Source of the DNA: Kineosporia sp. A_224
Lineage (GTDB): Bacteria > Actinomycetota > Actinomycetes > Actinomycetales > Kineosporiaceae
Assembly (NCBI RefSeq): GCF_002198655.1
Contig: NZ_MWLN01000221.1
Location: 30,417 to 73,043 of the forward strand
Direction: 5' to 3'
DNA: 42,627 nt
In this document: positions 1 through 7,541 of the stretch, one piece after another
Layout: each line of letters starts with the position of its first letter
Numbering within the stretch: the stretch's first letter is position 1
Notes under the pieces: generated by a model
Seen by the model: only the letters and a program-made list of their open reading frames with translations
Database searches by the model: none
Told to the model about the DNA's origin: nothing
Position numbers and translations under genes: made by a program

Positions 1-60
1 GACCAGGACGACGACCAGGACGACAACCAGGACGACAATCAGGCCGAGGACCAGGACGAG
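1..60 (+). repeat. Five 12-bp imperfect tandem repeats coding an acidic DQDD tract
   Basis: Five consecutive 12-base units, the first two identical (GACCAGGACGAC), run in frame with the partial gene at 1-261 and encode DQDD, DQDD, NQDD, NQAE and DQDE. The array continues to the window edge, so the copy number is a minimum. Because 12 is a multiple of 3, gain or loss of a unit keeps the frame. This is a likely length-variable acidic linker. Confidence 0.85.
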
Positions 61-261
61 CGGACGGCCCATCCGACCGCCGAGCGGGGTCAGAATGGGC
101 CGCTGGACGGTGGCGAAGGGTCCGAGGACCAGGGAGCCACGTGGGGCGACCTCTGGCAGGCGGCGCGCCGTCGGCGCGCGCAGGCCCGGTCCGCCCGGGC
201 TGCGCGTGCCGCAGACCGGCCCGCACAGACGCACCCGTACGCCGACGTCCTCGGCTGGTAG
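1..261 (+). CDS. C-terminal part of an unknown protein with an acidic repeat tail
   Basis: The frame starting at base 1 is open to a TAG at 259-261 and gives the last 86 residues of a protein whose start lies left of the window. It begins with a very acidic Asp/Gln repeat (residues 1-20), turns into a Gly/Glu stretch and ends in an Arg/Ala-rich basic helix-like segment closing with ADVLGW. No family is recognised. The gene converges on the tail-like gene that ends at 298, with 36 bases between them, and it is the only plus-strand gene seen in the mobile element. Replication or transfer proteins of actinomycete elements often have charged tails like this, but that is only a guess. Confidence 0.55.
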   Translation, partial: DQDDDQDDNQDDNQAEDQDERTAHPTAERGQNGPLDGGEGSEDQGATWGDLWQAARRRRAQARSARAARAADRPAQTHPYADVLGW

Positions 262-297
262 GCGGGTCCTCGGGTCAGCGGTTCCGGGACCCGCCTG

Positions 298-1299
298 TCA
301 CTCGTTGAAGTAGCAGGTGTCGAACCGGATGCCGTCGCCCGGGTTGAGCGCCGTCGTCAGGTACCGGATGACCACTGAGCCCGCGGAGTCGACCGAGACG
401 GCGGCGGTGCCGGCGAACCACTGCGCGGCCATGCTGGTCTGAGACTTCGGCAGGTTGCCCGCGCTGACGATCGTGCCCACCGTCTGGTCGGTGATGTTGC
501 CCGGCCCGAGGGCAGCGGCGCCGGAGTACGTCACGAAGATGTGCAGCGCGACGAACGGCCCCCACCGGTCCATCCGGAACTCGGAGGTCGTCCAGTCCGT
601 GGTCGGGGTGAAGGTCCACCCGATCGTCGAGGGAAACGTGCCGTAGGAGGTGACCCCGGACGATGACGCCTGGATGCCGTGCTGCCCGGTGCCGGCCGAG
701 GCGTACTCCACCACGCCGTCGGTCGTGGTCGCCTTGAGCCGCCCACCGGTCGCCGAGCCGGCGTTGTTCCGGGCGACCTGGACGCCCGTCGAGTCGACGA
801 AGACCTCTCCGCCGGTGTGCGCGCCGCCGAGCGGGGCGTGCCGCACGGAGGCGAACGAGTTGCTGGCGAAGAACTCACCGCCGAATGCGCTCTGGTCCGA
901 GCCGCGGACCGTCGCCAGCTGCACGAAGTTGCCGCCGGTCATGTAGAGCCGGGAGAAACCCGGGGTGGCGCCGGAGATGTTGTAGACGCCGGTGTTGGCG
1001 CCCAGGCCAGGGGTGTTCCCGTCGGCGTTGAGCGGGGAGTTGATGTAGGCCTTGTCGGTGCCTTCCTTGTTCCAGAAGGCGACCGTGGTGCGGTCGGTGT
1101 CGTCGTCGATCGTGAGGTACTGCTCCGGGCCGCCGGCCACGCCGGTGGCGAAGTCACCGCGGATCGAGACGTTGTTCAACTCGGCGGACCCGTCGCGGTT
1201 GATGGTCCAGCCGGCCGAGCCCGGGGCGTAGTCGGGCGAGCGGATCGCCTCGCGGATCAGTGCGCCGCCGCCGCCGATGATCGGGTTTGAGAAGCCCAT
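298..1299 (-). CDS. Phage tail/minor structural-like protein
   Basis: 333 residues. The N-terminus has the pattern seen in actinophage minor tail or structural proteins: a short glycine-rich start (MGFSNPIIGGGG), then a SPDYAPGSAGW block followed by INRDGSAELNNVSIRG. The middle is a low-complexity beta-rich region, and the C-terminal third (about 235-333) looks like a compact beta domain ending in DTCYFNE. I chose ATG 1299 because GGAGAGG lies 9 bases upstream; a longer in-frame ORF reaching 1380 overlaps the preceding gene. The gene follows the 110-aa gene at 1301 almost without gap, so the two are probably co-transcribed. Likely a virion or surface-fibre component; the exact role is unknown. 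Confidence 0.75.
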   Translation of the reverse strand: MGFSNPIIGGGGALIREAIRSPDYAPGSAGWTINRDGSAELNNVSIRGDFATGVAGGPEQYLTIDDDTDRTTVAFWNKEGTDKAYINSPLNADGNTPGLGANTGVYNISGATPGFSRLYMTGGNFVQLATVRGSDQSAFGGEFFASNSFASVRHAPLGGAHTGGEVFVDSTGVQVARNNAGSATGGRLKATTTDGVVEYASAGTGQHGIQASSSGVTSYGTFPSTIGWTFTPTTDWTTSEFRMDRWGPFVALHIFVTYSGAAALGPGNITDQTVGTIVSAGNLPKSQTSMAAQWFAGTAAVSVDSAGSVVIRYLTTALNPGDGIRFDTCYFNE

Positions 1300-1300
1300 C

Positions 1301-1633
1301 TCAGGCCACCTCTCCGGAGCAGTGCAGGGATGCCGTGGCGCCCGGGTCGCCGCCCTCCCAGACGCCGACGAGAGCCTCACCCGGGGCCACGCGAAGGACG
1401 CTGTTGCTGGAGTCCTGCGACCCGCTGTAGGAGCCCTCGAGGAAGTTCAGCGGCATGACGTTGCCGCGGTAGAGCTTGAACGTCGGCTCGGCGTTCCGCG
1501 TGGTCACGTTGATGCTGGTCAGGTTGACGATCCAGCCGGGGATCGTGCCCGGTGGGGACAGCGTCACCTGCCCGCCGCCGGCCGCGTCGAGCTTGACCTG
1601 GCCGGCCAGGTTGAAACGGTCTCCGGTTGCCAT
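1301..1633 (-). CDS. Small phage-like structural protein of unknown function
   Basis: 110 residues, beginning MATGDRFNLAGQVKLDAAGG with repeated short beta-strand patterns and no signal peptide or membrane segment. A good ribosome site (GAGGTAGG) precedes ATG 1633. The stop is one base before the tail-like gene at 1299. A similar small gene next to the tail-fibre gene is common in actinophage genomes, where such proteins can be accessory tail or capsid-decoration proteins, but no family is firmly recognised. The longer ORF reaching 1933 crosses the neighbouring gene and was not used. Confidence 0.65.
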   Translation of the reverse strand: MATGDRFNLAGQVKLDAAGGGQVTLSPPGTIPGWIVNLTSINVTTRNAEPTFKLYRGNVMPLNFLEGSYSGSQDSSNSVLRVAPGEALVGVWEGGDPGATASLHCSGEVA

Positions 1634-1671
1634 GTGCCACCTACCTCGGATCGACGCGCGGACGGACGGTG

Positions 1672-1881
1672 CTACTTGATCGGCGGGACCATGAAGGGGT
1701 GCGCCGGCTGGGTCGGCGTGGTCTTCCCGCCGTCCGCCGGCGGGCTGTCCTCGGCCTGGCTGTCCGCGGCCTTCGACGAGGCGACGCCGGTGATGCCGAG
1801 CCGGGTCAGGGCGTCGCCGCCGAGGACCTGGCAGGCGACCCAGACGCCGGCGATGATGATGACGAGCCCGGAAGGGTTCAT
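1672..1881 (-). CDS. Small single-TM protein
   Basis: 69 residues. A hydrophobic segment (about residues 5-22, LVIIIAGVWVACQVLGG) is followed by a short helix and a Ser/Pro/Ala-rich tail ending in VPPIK. It lies between the integrase (stop at 1963) and the tail-like genes, in the same direction. Small one-TM proteins of this kind are found next to actinophage tail/lysis modules and in conjugative elements. A holin-like or anchoring role is possible but not shown. The ribosome site is weak. Confidence 0.6.
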   Translation of the reverse strand: MNPSGLVIIIAGVWVACQVLGGDALTRLGITGVASSKAADSQAEDSPPADGGKTTPTQPAHPFMVPPIK

Positions 1882-1962
1882 GTCGTGGGGCCTGCTCTCT
1901 CGGCGTTCCGTCTAGTGCCCCAGAGTCTCCCACGATTCATGGGATGACCCAACGACTCAGGC

Positions 1963-3255
1963 TCAGAGCGAGAACGAGTCTTCGAGCAGCTGGTCCCACT
2001 CGTCGTGCCAGGAGTCGACGACCGCCGGCGCAGTCACCTCGGCGGCGCGCGCGGCTGGGATGTGGCCGGGGTCGACGGCACGGCGCATGACGTCGTCGGG
2101 GACCTGGACGTAGCCGGCGCTGGTCTCGGGCTTGGTGTGGCCGAGCAGTTTGGACACCACGAGGACGTCGCCGGTGCGCTCGTAGAAGTGCGTCCCGGCG
2201 GCGTGCCGCAGGGTGTGCCCGGACCAGCCGTCGCCGAGCAGCGCGGAGAGGGTGTCTCCGACCCGGTAGGCGGTCACAGGGCGTCCGGTGTGGGCCGGGA
2301 AGGCGTATCCGGGCGGCAGGGCCCGCAGCCGGGCGAGCAGGGCCGCAGGGACGGGCAGCAGGCGCTCCCGGCCGCCCTTGCCGTGCACGCGCAGGTTGTC
2401 GCCCTCGACGTCGCGGGAGTGCACGCGGGCGATCTCGGCCCGGCGCAGGCCGAGCTCGAGCGCGAGGTCGACCATGAGCAGCTCGGTGGGGGTCGCCTTG
2501 GCGCGCGCGTCGGCGGCGACCGCGGCCGGGGTCGGGCGCGGGACGGCGGCCGGGACGCGGACGGCGGGCAGCACCAGGGCGGGATCGGTCGGGACGTGGC
2601 CGGCGATCGTGGCCCAGCGGTAGAAGGACCGCAGGGCGCCGCGGGCGCTCTTGCGGGTGTTCGGGGACCACTCGGGCACGGCGAGGAAGGCGAGCAGCTG
2701 CGCGGTCGTGGCGGCCCACGGGTCGGCGCAGGTGGCCGCGAAGTGTGCGAGGTAGTGCCGCCGGGTCTTGAGCGTCTCCGGGGACCGGCCGCCGGCCAGG
2801 GTGTAGTCGGACCACAGCGCCACGGCGGCAGTCCAGGCGGCGTTCAGGGCGGGTGCCTGCTCGCCGCGGCCGCGGTTGGCCCGCACGTGCGCGGCGGTGC
2901 GCTCGGGCTCGACGTAGGGCCGCGCTGGCCCGCTGGTCATCGGCCGGGCCGGGTCGTGGCCGATCCGGCCGGCCGCGCACGCCCAGCCGTAGAAGTGCCG
3001 CAGCGCGCCGCGGGCGTCCCGGGTCGACACCGGCGCGAGCCCGGCCGCGGCCAGGGCCGCCTCGAGCCCGCTGGTGGTGGCCTGCCACGGGTCGACGAGC
3101 CCGGCCGCGGCGGCGACCTGCTCGAGGTAGCGCCGCCGGCGCTTGCGGGTGGCGGCGGTGAACCCGGCGACGACGGCGTGCGCGTCCCACTCGGTCAGCG
3201 CCGCTGCCCAGCGCGGCGGCAGCGCGTCCTCGAGCGCGGCGGTGCGGCCGGTCAC
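1963..3255 (-). CDS. int: Tyrosine recombinase/integrase with duplicated core-binding domain
   Basis: 430 residues. The C-terminal catalytic domain has all the expected residues: R271 (GLRRAE), K293 (HGKGGRE), H347 and R350 (HTLRH), H373 (LLGH) and Y382 (SAGYVQV). Upstream are two homologous SAM-like core-binding domains, about 28-105 and 148-230. Both contain DPW-ATT, then RGALR-FY-WA, then AG(R/H)-DPA. A single copy is usual, so this protein is longer than a typical integrase. The GTG start overlaps the stop of the preceding gene (GTGA at 3252-3255), so translation is coupled. It should recombine the element's attP with the tRNA-Pro gene whose 3' end is at 8399-8441. No excisionase is recognised nearby. 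Confidence 0.95.
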   Translation of the reverse strand: MTGRTAALEDALPPRWAAALTEWDAHAVVAGFTAATRKRRRRYLEQVAAAAGLVDPWQATTSGLEAALAAAGLAPVSTRDARGALRHFYGWACAAGRIGHDPARPMTSGPARPYVEPERTAAHVRANRGRGEQAPALNAAWTAAVALWSDYTLAGGRSPETLKTRRHYLAHFAATCADPWAATTAQLLAFLAVPEWSPNTRKSARGALRSFYRWATIAGHVPTDPALVLPAVRVPAAVPRPTPAAVAADARAKATPTELLMVDLALELGLRRAEIARVHSRDVEGDNLRVHGKGGRERLLPVPAALLARLRALPPGYAFPAHTGRPVTAYRVGDTLSALLGDGWSGHTLRHAAGTHFYERTGDVLVVSKLLGHTKPETSAGYVQVPDDVMRRAVDPGHIPAARAAEVTAPAVVDSWHDEWDQLLEDSFSL

Positions 3256-3608
3256 CGGGTCGCCTCGGGGGTGACGAGCGCGAGCAGGGCGGCGACGTCG
3301 GCGACGAGCGCGGCGGCCTGGTCCACGGTGAGGACCTGGCCGAGCAGGTGGACCTCGACGGGTCCGGGCTCGACGGTCAGGGCTGCGCTGCGCTGGTCGA
3401 CGCGCAGCTGGTCGACGCGGACGAGCAGCACGGGCGTCCCGTCGCCCAGGTCGACGCGTCCGGCGCGCTCGTGCACGACCTCGCCGCGGTCCAGGTCGGT
3501 GCGCTGCGCCCAGGTGGGCCGGGCGAGGCTGCGCGGTCGTCGTCGCGTCGTCGTCGCGTCGTGGTGACCGGCGAGGCGGAGCGCTGGGGGCTGGCTGCTG
3601 GTGAGCAC
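3252..3608 (-). CDS. Unknown protein translationally coupled to integrase
   Basis: 118 residues from a GTG at 3608 preceded by GAAAGG. The N-terminus is basic (RRRPRSLARPTW) and the C-terminal two thirds is a soluble alpha/beta segment rich in Val and Asp ending in a hydrophobic helix (about 95-112). The stop overlaps the integrase start. No family is recognised. Because it is coupled to int, an accessory role in recombination or its control is plausible, but no helix-turn-helix or other clear DNA-binding motif is seen. Confidence 0.6.
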   Translation of the reverse strand: MLTSSQPPALRLAGHHDATTTRRRPRSLARPTWAQRTDLDRGEVVHERAGRVDLGDGTPVLLVRVDQLRVDQRSAALTVEPGPVEVHLLGQVLTVDQAAALVADVAALLALVTPEATR

Positions 3609-3696
3609 GAAGGGCCTTTCGTGGGTGCGGAGAGTGCTCGGCGCGCGGGGGACCCCCGTCCCCGCGCGTCGGGCGTGGTGGCGTTCTAGCGGCTGG

Positions 3697-3918
3697 TCAG
3701 AGCACGCGGCGGGCCTTCGCCCAGATCCGCCGGCCGAGCCGGATCCGTCGGCCGGTGCCCTTGCAGCGGCGGCAGTTGCGCCAGGCCCGCCCGCTCGGGG
3801 ACCGGAACTTGCCCGATCCCTGGCAGTTGCGGCAGGCGGCGAACGGGAACAGCGTGCAGGCGATCAGGTAGCCGGCGGCCCACAGCAGCAGGGCGGTCGG
3901 CAGGGTCAGGGTGTCCAT
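3697..3918 (-). CDS. Small membrane protein with DnaJ-type zinc finger
   Basis: 73 residues. One N-terminal hydrophobic helix (about 5-27) is followed by two CxxCxGxG-like motifs, CRNCQGSG and CRRCKGTG. They resemble the zinc-binding repeats of DnaJ central domains, and a strongly basic C-terminus follows. GGGGAG precedes ATG 3918. Small proteins of this architecture occur beside the translocase gene in actinomycete conjugative elements. It probably sits in the membrane with the basic zinc domain in the cytoplasm; the partner is unknown. Confidence 0.7.
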   Translation of the reverse strand: MDTLTLPTALLLWAAGYLIACTLFPFAACRNCQGSGKFRSPSGRAWRNCRRCKGTGRRIRLGRRIWAKARRVL

Positions 3919-3963
3919 CGTGTGCTCCCCGTGGTGGTGTCGTGGTGCCCGATCGGTAGGTGT

Positions 3964-4093
3964 CGCCGAGAGGGGTCGATTCCCCTGGCGGTACGCCTGC
4001 GGCGCGTCGTGCGCGTCGTGGGCGGCTATCCGGTGTCTGTGCTGGTCAGGGAGGGTGCCCCCGCCGATCGGGCCGCCTATCGATCGGCGGGGG
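3964..4093. repeat. Inverted repeats downstream of the translocase gene
   Basis: The gap between the small zinc-finger gene (start 3918) and the translocase stop (4134) contains a perfect 13-bp inverted repeat, CCCCCGCCGATCG at 4058-4070 and its complement at 4081-4093, with a 10-base loop. A second weaker hairpin lies at 3964-3990 (CGCC/GGCG and AGGGG/CCCCT). There is no T-tract on either strand. They could attenuate transcription between tra and the zinc-finger gene or be protein-binding sites. Confidence 0.6.
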
Positions 4094-4133
4094 TCGTCCT
4101 ATCCCTTGTGCCGCAACGGGTCTGTGTCGGCCG

Positions 4134-6383
4134 TCAGCGGCGGGTTGTGCGGCTACGCCGTCCGGGTGACGCGCCCGGGGCGCCGCCGGCGGTGACGGCG
4201 GCGGCGACGTCGTCCTGCTTGCACCCGGGTCGGGTGACGCCCTCGCCGTCGCGCTTGCGGTGCATGTCGACGACCGGGACGCCGCGGGTGCGCAGCTCGT
4301 CACCGAGCCGCCGGGCGTCCCACCCGGTGTAGCCGTCCGGGTCGTGGTCGGCCAGGGCCTCGGCCAGCGGGCCGGTCCAGGCGGCGCCGCGGCCGATGTC
4401 GCCGGCCGACCAGACCGTCAGGACGTCGGAGAGCAGCCGCACCGGGTCCTCGGCGACCGGGGCGGCCTCGCCGGCTGCGTGGCCGGTGATGGTGCCTGCG
4501 GCGGTGCGCAGCGCGCGGGCGCGGACGATGACCCGCTCGGCGGCCGGGCCGTCGAGGTAGGCCGAGCGGACCACGGTCGGCTCGTCGAAGACGCCGCCCA
4601 GGTAGCCGATGCCCTTGTCGCGGGCCGTGAACGTGGTGGAGCGGAACCCGTTCTTGTAGGCCGAGGTCCCGAGCACCATGTCGTTCTCGACCTGGCCCAT
4701 GACCCGCAGGCAGAACCGGGTCCCGACGTTCGCTGAGACGCCGGTCGGCAGGCTGTCCCGGTCGGGGCGCTGGGTGGCGAGCAGCAGGACGACGCCCAGG
4801 GCACGGCCGCGCTTGATGATGGCCGTTGCCAGGTCGCCGGACTCGGCGCCGAACGTCGGGTGGCTGAACAGTTCCTGGCACTCGTCGATCGCGAAGACGA
4901 GCGGGAACAGGCCCAGGTCCCGGCGGCGGGCCAGGTCGGGGGTGACCTTGTTCTCCGGGGCGTCGTGCCGGGGCAGGGCGGCGATGACGCCGGCGCGGCG
5001 CTCGAGGTCCTTGTGCACCTCGCGCAGCGCGAGCAGGCAGGCCTCCGCTGTGGCGTCGTCGACCCCGGAGCCGTACCGGTGGGCGACCGGCTCGAGGGCG
5101 GACAGGTCACCGGAGCCCTTGAGTTCGTAGAGCCACAGCTGCGCGGTCGGGTCGAGCGCGGCGCCGAGCAGCAGGGCCCGCAGGGCGAACGTCTTGCCGG
5201 CGCCCGGCATGGACCCGATCAGCACGTTGGACTCGACGAGCCGGACGTACACAGGCCGCATCCGGGCGTCGTGGCCGAACGGGATCGGCCGGAACAGGTC
5301 GGCCTGCCCGGCCTTGGCGAGCGGCCAGGCGGGCGCCTTGGCCTCGCTCATCGGCTGGTCGCCGACCCACAGGACCAGGCGGCCGGCGTGCGCGGTCGGG
5401 TCGCCCTCGGGCCAGACGCAGCCGAGCGGGCGGCGCAGCCCGGACGCGAGGCGGTCGCGGCGCTCGGCGACGTCGGTCCAGGTGACGCCGTGCGGCAGGT
5501 CGACGTCCGAGCGCCACCCGGGGCCGTCGCGGGTGATCGGGGCAGGGAACCCGATCGGTGACCCGCCCTTGGCCTGGCCCTGCGTGATGCCGGCGACGCC
5601 CAGGGACAGCAGGGCCCGGACGATCGTGTCCGAGGACAGCCGGGCGACCTCGGGGGCGACCACGGCCCGGTCGAGCAGCGGCGCGTCCGGGCTGGACCCG
5701 AGCCGCGCCAGCAGCAGCAGGGCGACCACGGCGGCGGCGGCCTGCCAGGTGCCCGGCAGTAGCAAGGCGGCGAGCACGAGCAGGACCAGGGCGACGACGA
5801 CGAGGCCGCCCAGCAGCCACGAGCGCTGGTTGACCCGCGCCGCCCGTTCCCGCGAGAGCGTCATGTAGCCCTTGGCGTCGTTGCGGGCCACGGCCTCAGA
5901 GCGCAGCGGCCGGCTCTCCGCGTCGGTGACCCATCGGGCGGTCGCGGCGACGGCGCGGCCGACGCCACGGGGCGCCCGGGCGACGGCGCGGGCGCTGTAG
6001 AGCGGTGTCCGAGCCCCGTGGTAGGCGGTGGCGTGCTTCACGTACCGCGCGGCCCACACCGCGGTGGAGCGGCGCTCGTCGCGGTTGCGCAGCCACGCCG
6101 GGACGACCGGGCGGGCCTCCCAGGTCCGGGACGTGACGACGGTCCCGAACACGGTCTTGGGGCGGCCGTGCGGGTGCTCGTCGAGCGGGTCGGGGTCGAC
6201 GTATGCGGGGCCGGATCCGAGCGCGCGCCGCGGCCGGGCGGCGGTGAGGCCGCTGTCGTCGCCCCAGGCCGGTAGGTCGAAGTCGCTCGGGTCGGCGGCC
6301 GAGTTCTGTGCTGCCGGCCACAGGTCGGGGTCGAAGTCGTCCAGGTCGCCGCCGTGGCGGCTGGTGCTGTCGGTGGTGGTCAT
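4134..6383 (-). CDS. TraB/FtsK-SpoIIIE-type DNA translocase (conjugative transfer)
   Basis: 749 residues. The N-terminal 180 residues are charged and probably cytoplasmic. Two membrane helices follow at about 188-227, then a linker and the RecA-like motor with Walker A GSMPGAGKT (390-398) and Walker B LVFAIDE (495-501). LLLATQRPDRDSLP (533-546) is a further FtsK-family motif. The last 80 residues contain a helix-rich part (about 685-730) that may be the winged-helix DNA-recognition domain of TraB proteins. The family pumps double-stranded DNA between mycelial or cell compartments in actinomycete conjugation. GGGAGG precedes ATG 6383. The 151-bp gap upstream carries a strong palindrome (6459-6496). 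Specific family member not determined. Confidence 0.93.
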   Translation of the reverse strand: MTTTDSTSRHGGDLDDFDPDLWPAAQNSAADPSDFDLPAWGDDSGLTAARPRRALGSGPAYVDPDPLDEHPHGRPKTVFGTVVTSRTWEARPVVPAWLRNRDERRSTAVWAARYVKHATAYHGARTPLYSARAVARAPRGVGRAVAATARWVTDAESRPLRSEAVARNDAKGYMTLSRERAARVNQRSWLLGGLVVVALVLLVLAALLLPGTWQAAAAVVALLLLARLGSSPDAPLLDRAVVAPEVARLSSDTIVRALLSLGVAGITQGQAKGGSPIGFPAPITRDGPGWRSDVDLPHGVTWTDVAERRDRLASGLRRPLGCVWPEGDPTAHAGRLVLWVGDQPMSEAKAPAWPLAKAGQADLFRPIPFGHDARMRPVYVRLVESNVLIGSMPGAGKTFALRALLLGAALDPTAQLWLYELKGSGDLSALEPVAHRYGSGVDDATAEACLLALREVHKDLERRAGVIAALPRHDAPENKVTPDLARRRDLGLFPLVFAIDECQELFSHPTFGAESGDLATAIIKRGRALGVVLLLATQRPDRDSLPTGVSANVGTRFCLRVMGQVENDMVLGTSAYKNGFRSTTFTARDKGIGYLGGVFDEPTVVRSAYLDGPAAERVIVRARALRTAAGTITGHAAGEAAPVAEDPVRLLSDVLTVWSAGDIGRGAAWTGPLAEALADHDPDGYTGWDARRLGDELRTRGVPVVDMHRKRDGEGVTRPGCKQDDVAAAVTAGGAPGASPGRRSRTTRR

Positions 6384-6407
6384 GGCGAATGCCTCCCAGC
6401 GTCGTCC

Positions 6408-6518
6408 GGCACAGGGCCAGGCGACGGTCGCGGGTGATGTTCAGCGGAGAGCACAGGGGCACGCCCGGGCGCCGGGGCGGTGGCGCCCGGGCGTGCTGTG
6501 CGGTGGCGGCACAGGGCC
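6408..6518. promoter_or_regulatory. Palindrome flanked by direct repeats upstream of the translocase (clt or operator candidate)
   Basis: A perfect 15-bp inverted repeat, GCACGCCCGGGCGCC at 6459-6473 and its complement at 6482-6496, has an 8-base loop. An 11-bp direct repeat, GGCACAGGGCC, lies on each side at 6408-6418 and 6508-6518, exactly 100 bases apart; a partial copy (GCACAGGGG) is at 6451-6459. The site lies between the Spd-like gene and the translocase. In related actinomycete elements, TraB binds short repeats in a cis-acting transfer locus (clt) near tra; whether this is that site is inference. A terminator of the small-gene operon is the other reading. Confidence 0.5.
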
Positions 6519-6534
6519 GCGGACGGTGCTCGGC

Positions 6535-7266
6535 TCAGGCGGCCGAGCGGAGCGCTTCGAGCAGGGCGCCGGCGCGCGCGGTCGAGCAGCTGTGCCCGCG
6601 GGCGCGCAGCTCGTCGACGAGCCGAGCACGGGTCAGCCGCTCCCCGGTGCGGGCAAGGTCTGCCGCGATGGCCTGCCCGGGCAGCAGCAGGTCGCCGACG
6701 TCCGGCCGCGGCCGTTCCCCTGTGGGAACACCAGTCGGGCCGGTCGGCACGGGCTGCGGCACGGGCGAGGCCGCCGGCGCGGTCGGCGCGGGGGGTCGGA
6801 CGGCGCGCGCCGGTGACCTCTCGGCCGCCGGCGACACGGCCGCCGACACGGCCGGCGCGGCGACGTCGCCGCCCCGGCTCATCGCGAGCTTGACCAGGAC
6901 CAGGAACGTGACCGCGGGGACCGCGGCCAGGACGACGCCCCAGACCGAGCGCTCAGCCTCGGCGACCTGCGCGGCCAGCTGCAGCACGGTCGCCAGGACC
7001 AGGACGACGACCGGCAGCGCCGATGCCTGCCCGGTGCGGTGCCGGCGGCGGACCTCGAGCCCGGCAGCCACGGCGGCTGTCTCGGTGCAGGCGGCCACGG
7101 CCCAGGCGAGCCACCCGTGCTGGCCGTGGCGCTCGGCCAGGCTCAGCACGTGCGACCACGACGCGCACGCTGCGGTCGCGCCGACGGCGAGCATGAGCGC
7201 CAGCTGCACCCACGCCTCGACCCGGGTCGCCCGGGCGACGGCGGCGCTGCGCCGAGCGGCGCTCAC
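6535..7266 (-). CDS. DUF2637/Spd-like membrane protein
   Basis: 243 residues. The N-terminus (VEAWVQLALMLAV, SWSHV) with about four hydrophobic helices (18-38, 52-72, 84-102, 108-127) matches the DUF2637 proteins that sit beside TraB in actinomycete elements. They are thought to help spread of the element between cells. A Pro/Ala-rich linker (about 135-185) leads to a C-terminal helical domain (195-243). The start is the GTG at 7266, forming a GTGA overlap with the upstream gene's stop (7263); a GTG five codons earlier is less likely. It is the last gene of the four-gene coupled run. Confidence 0.85.
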   Translation of the reverse strand: MSAARRSAAVARATRVEAWVQLALMLAVGATAACASWSHVLSLAERHGQHGWLAWAVAACTETAAVAAGLEVRRRHRTGQASALPVVVLVLATVLQLAAQVAEAERSVWGVVLAAVPAVTFLVLVKLAMSRGGDVAAPAVSAAVSPAAERSPARAVRPPAPTAPAASPVPQPVPTGPTGVPTGERPRPDVGDLLLPGQAIAADLARTGERLTRARLVDELRARGHSCSTARAGALLEALRSAA

Positions 7267-7541
7267 GGCGTCACCGTCCACGCGCGACGAGCCGCGCGCA
7301 GGAGAGCGCGACGGGATCGACGGGACAACCGCGGGCTGTCGTCGAAGCGAGAGAACGCCATCACCAGCACCGGCTCGTCGTACTCCGCGACGAGCGCGAC
7401 CTGGAGCGCGTCCAGGTCACCAGCGGTGCGCAGCGGGGCGACCTCGACGAGGCGCTGCGCGTCCAGGCCGCTCTCCCGCAGGGACAGGTGCAGCAGGTAC
7501 GGCACCTTCTCGTTCCCGGCGATCAGGTCGGCCGCGCTCAT
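7263..7541 (-). CDS. Small unknown protein of the transfer operon
   Basis: 92 residues from ATG 7541, which overlaps the upstream stop (ATGA, 7538-7541). Its own stop overlaps the next gene. The protein is soluble and mixed alpha/beta, with MSAADLIAGNEK at the start and a very basic end (RRSRRALLRAARRAW). No family is recognised. The basic tail could bind DNA or the inner membrane face. The longer ORF reaching 7898 crosses the upstream gene and was rejected. Confidence 0.7.
   Translation of the reverse strand: MSAADLIAGNEKVPYLLHLSLRESGLDAQRLVEVAPLRTAGDLDALQVALVAEYDEPVLVMAFSRFDDSPRLSRRSRRALLRAARRAWTVTP

Noticed and set aside
3964-3990. tRNA T-arm-like hairpin (AGGGG, TCGATT, CCCCT)
   Set aside because: The loop is one base short, and no acceptor, anticodon or D-arm fits around it.
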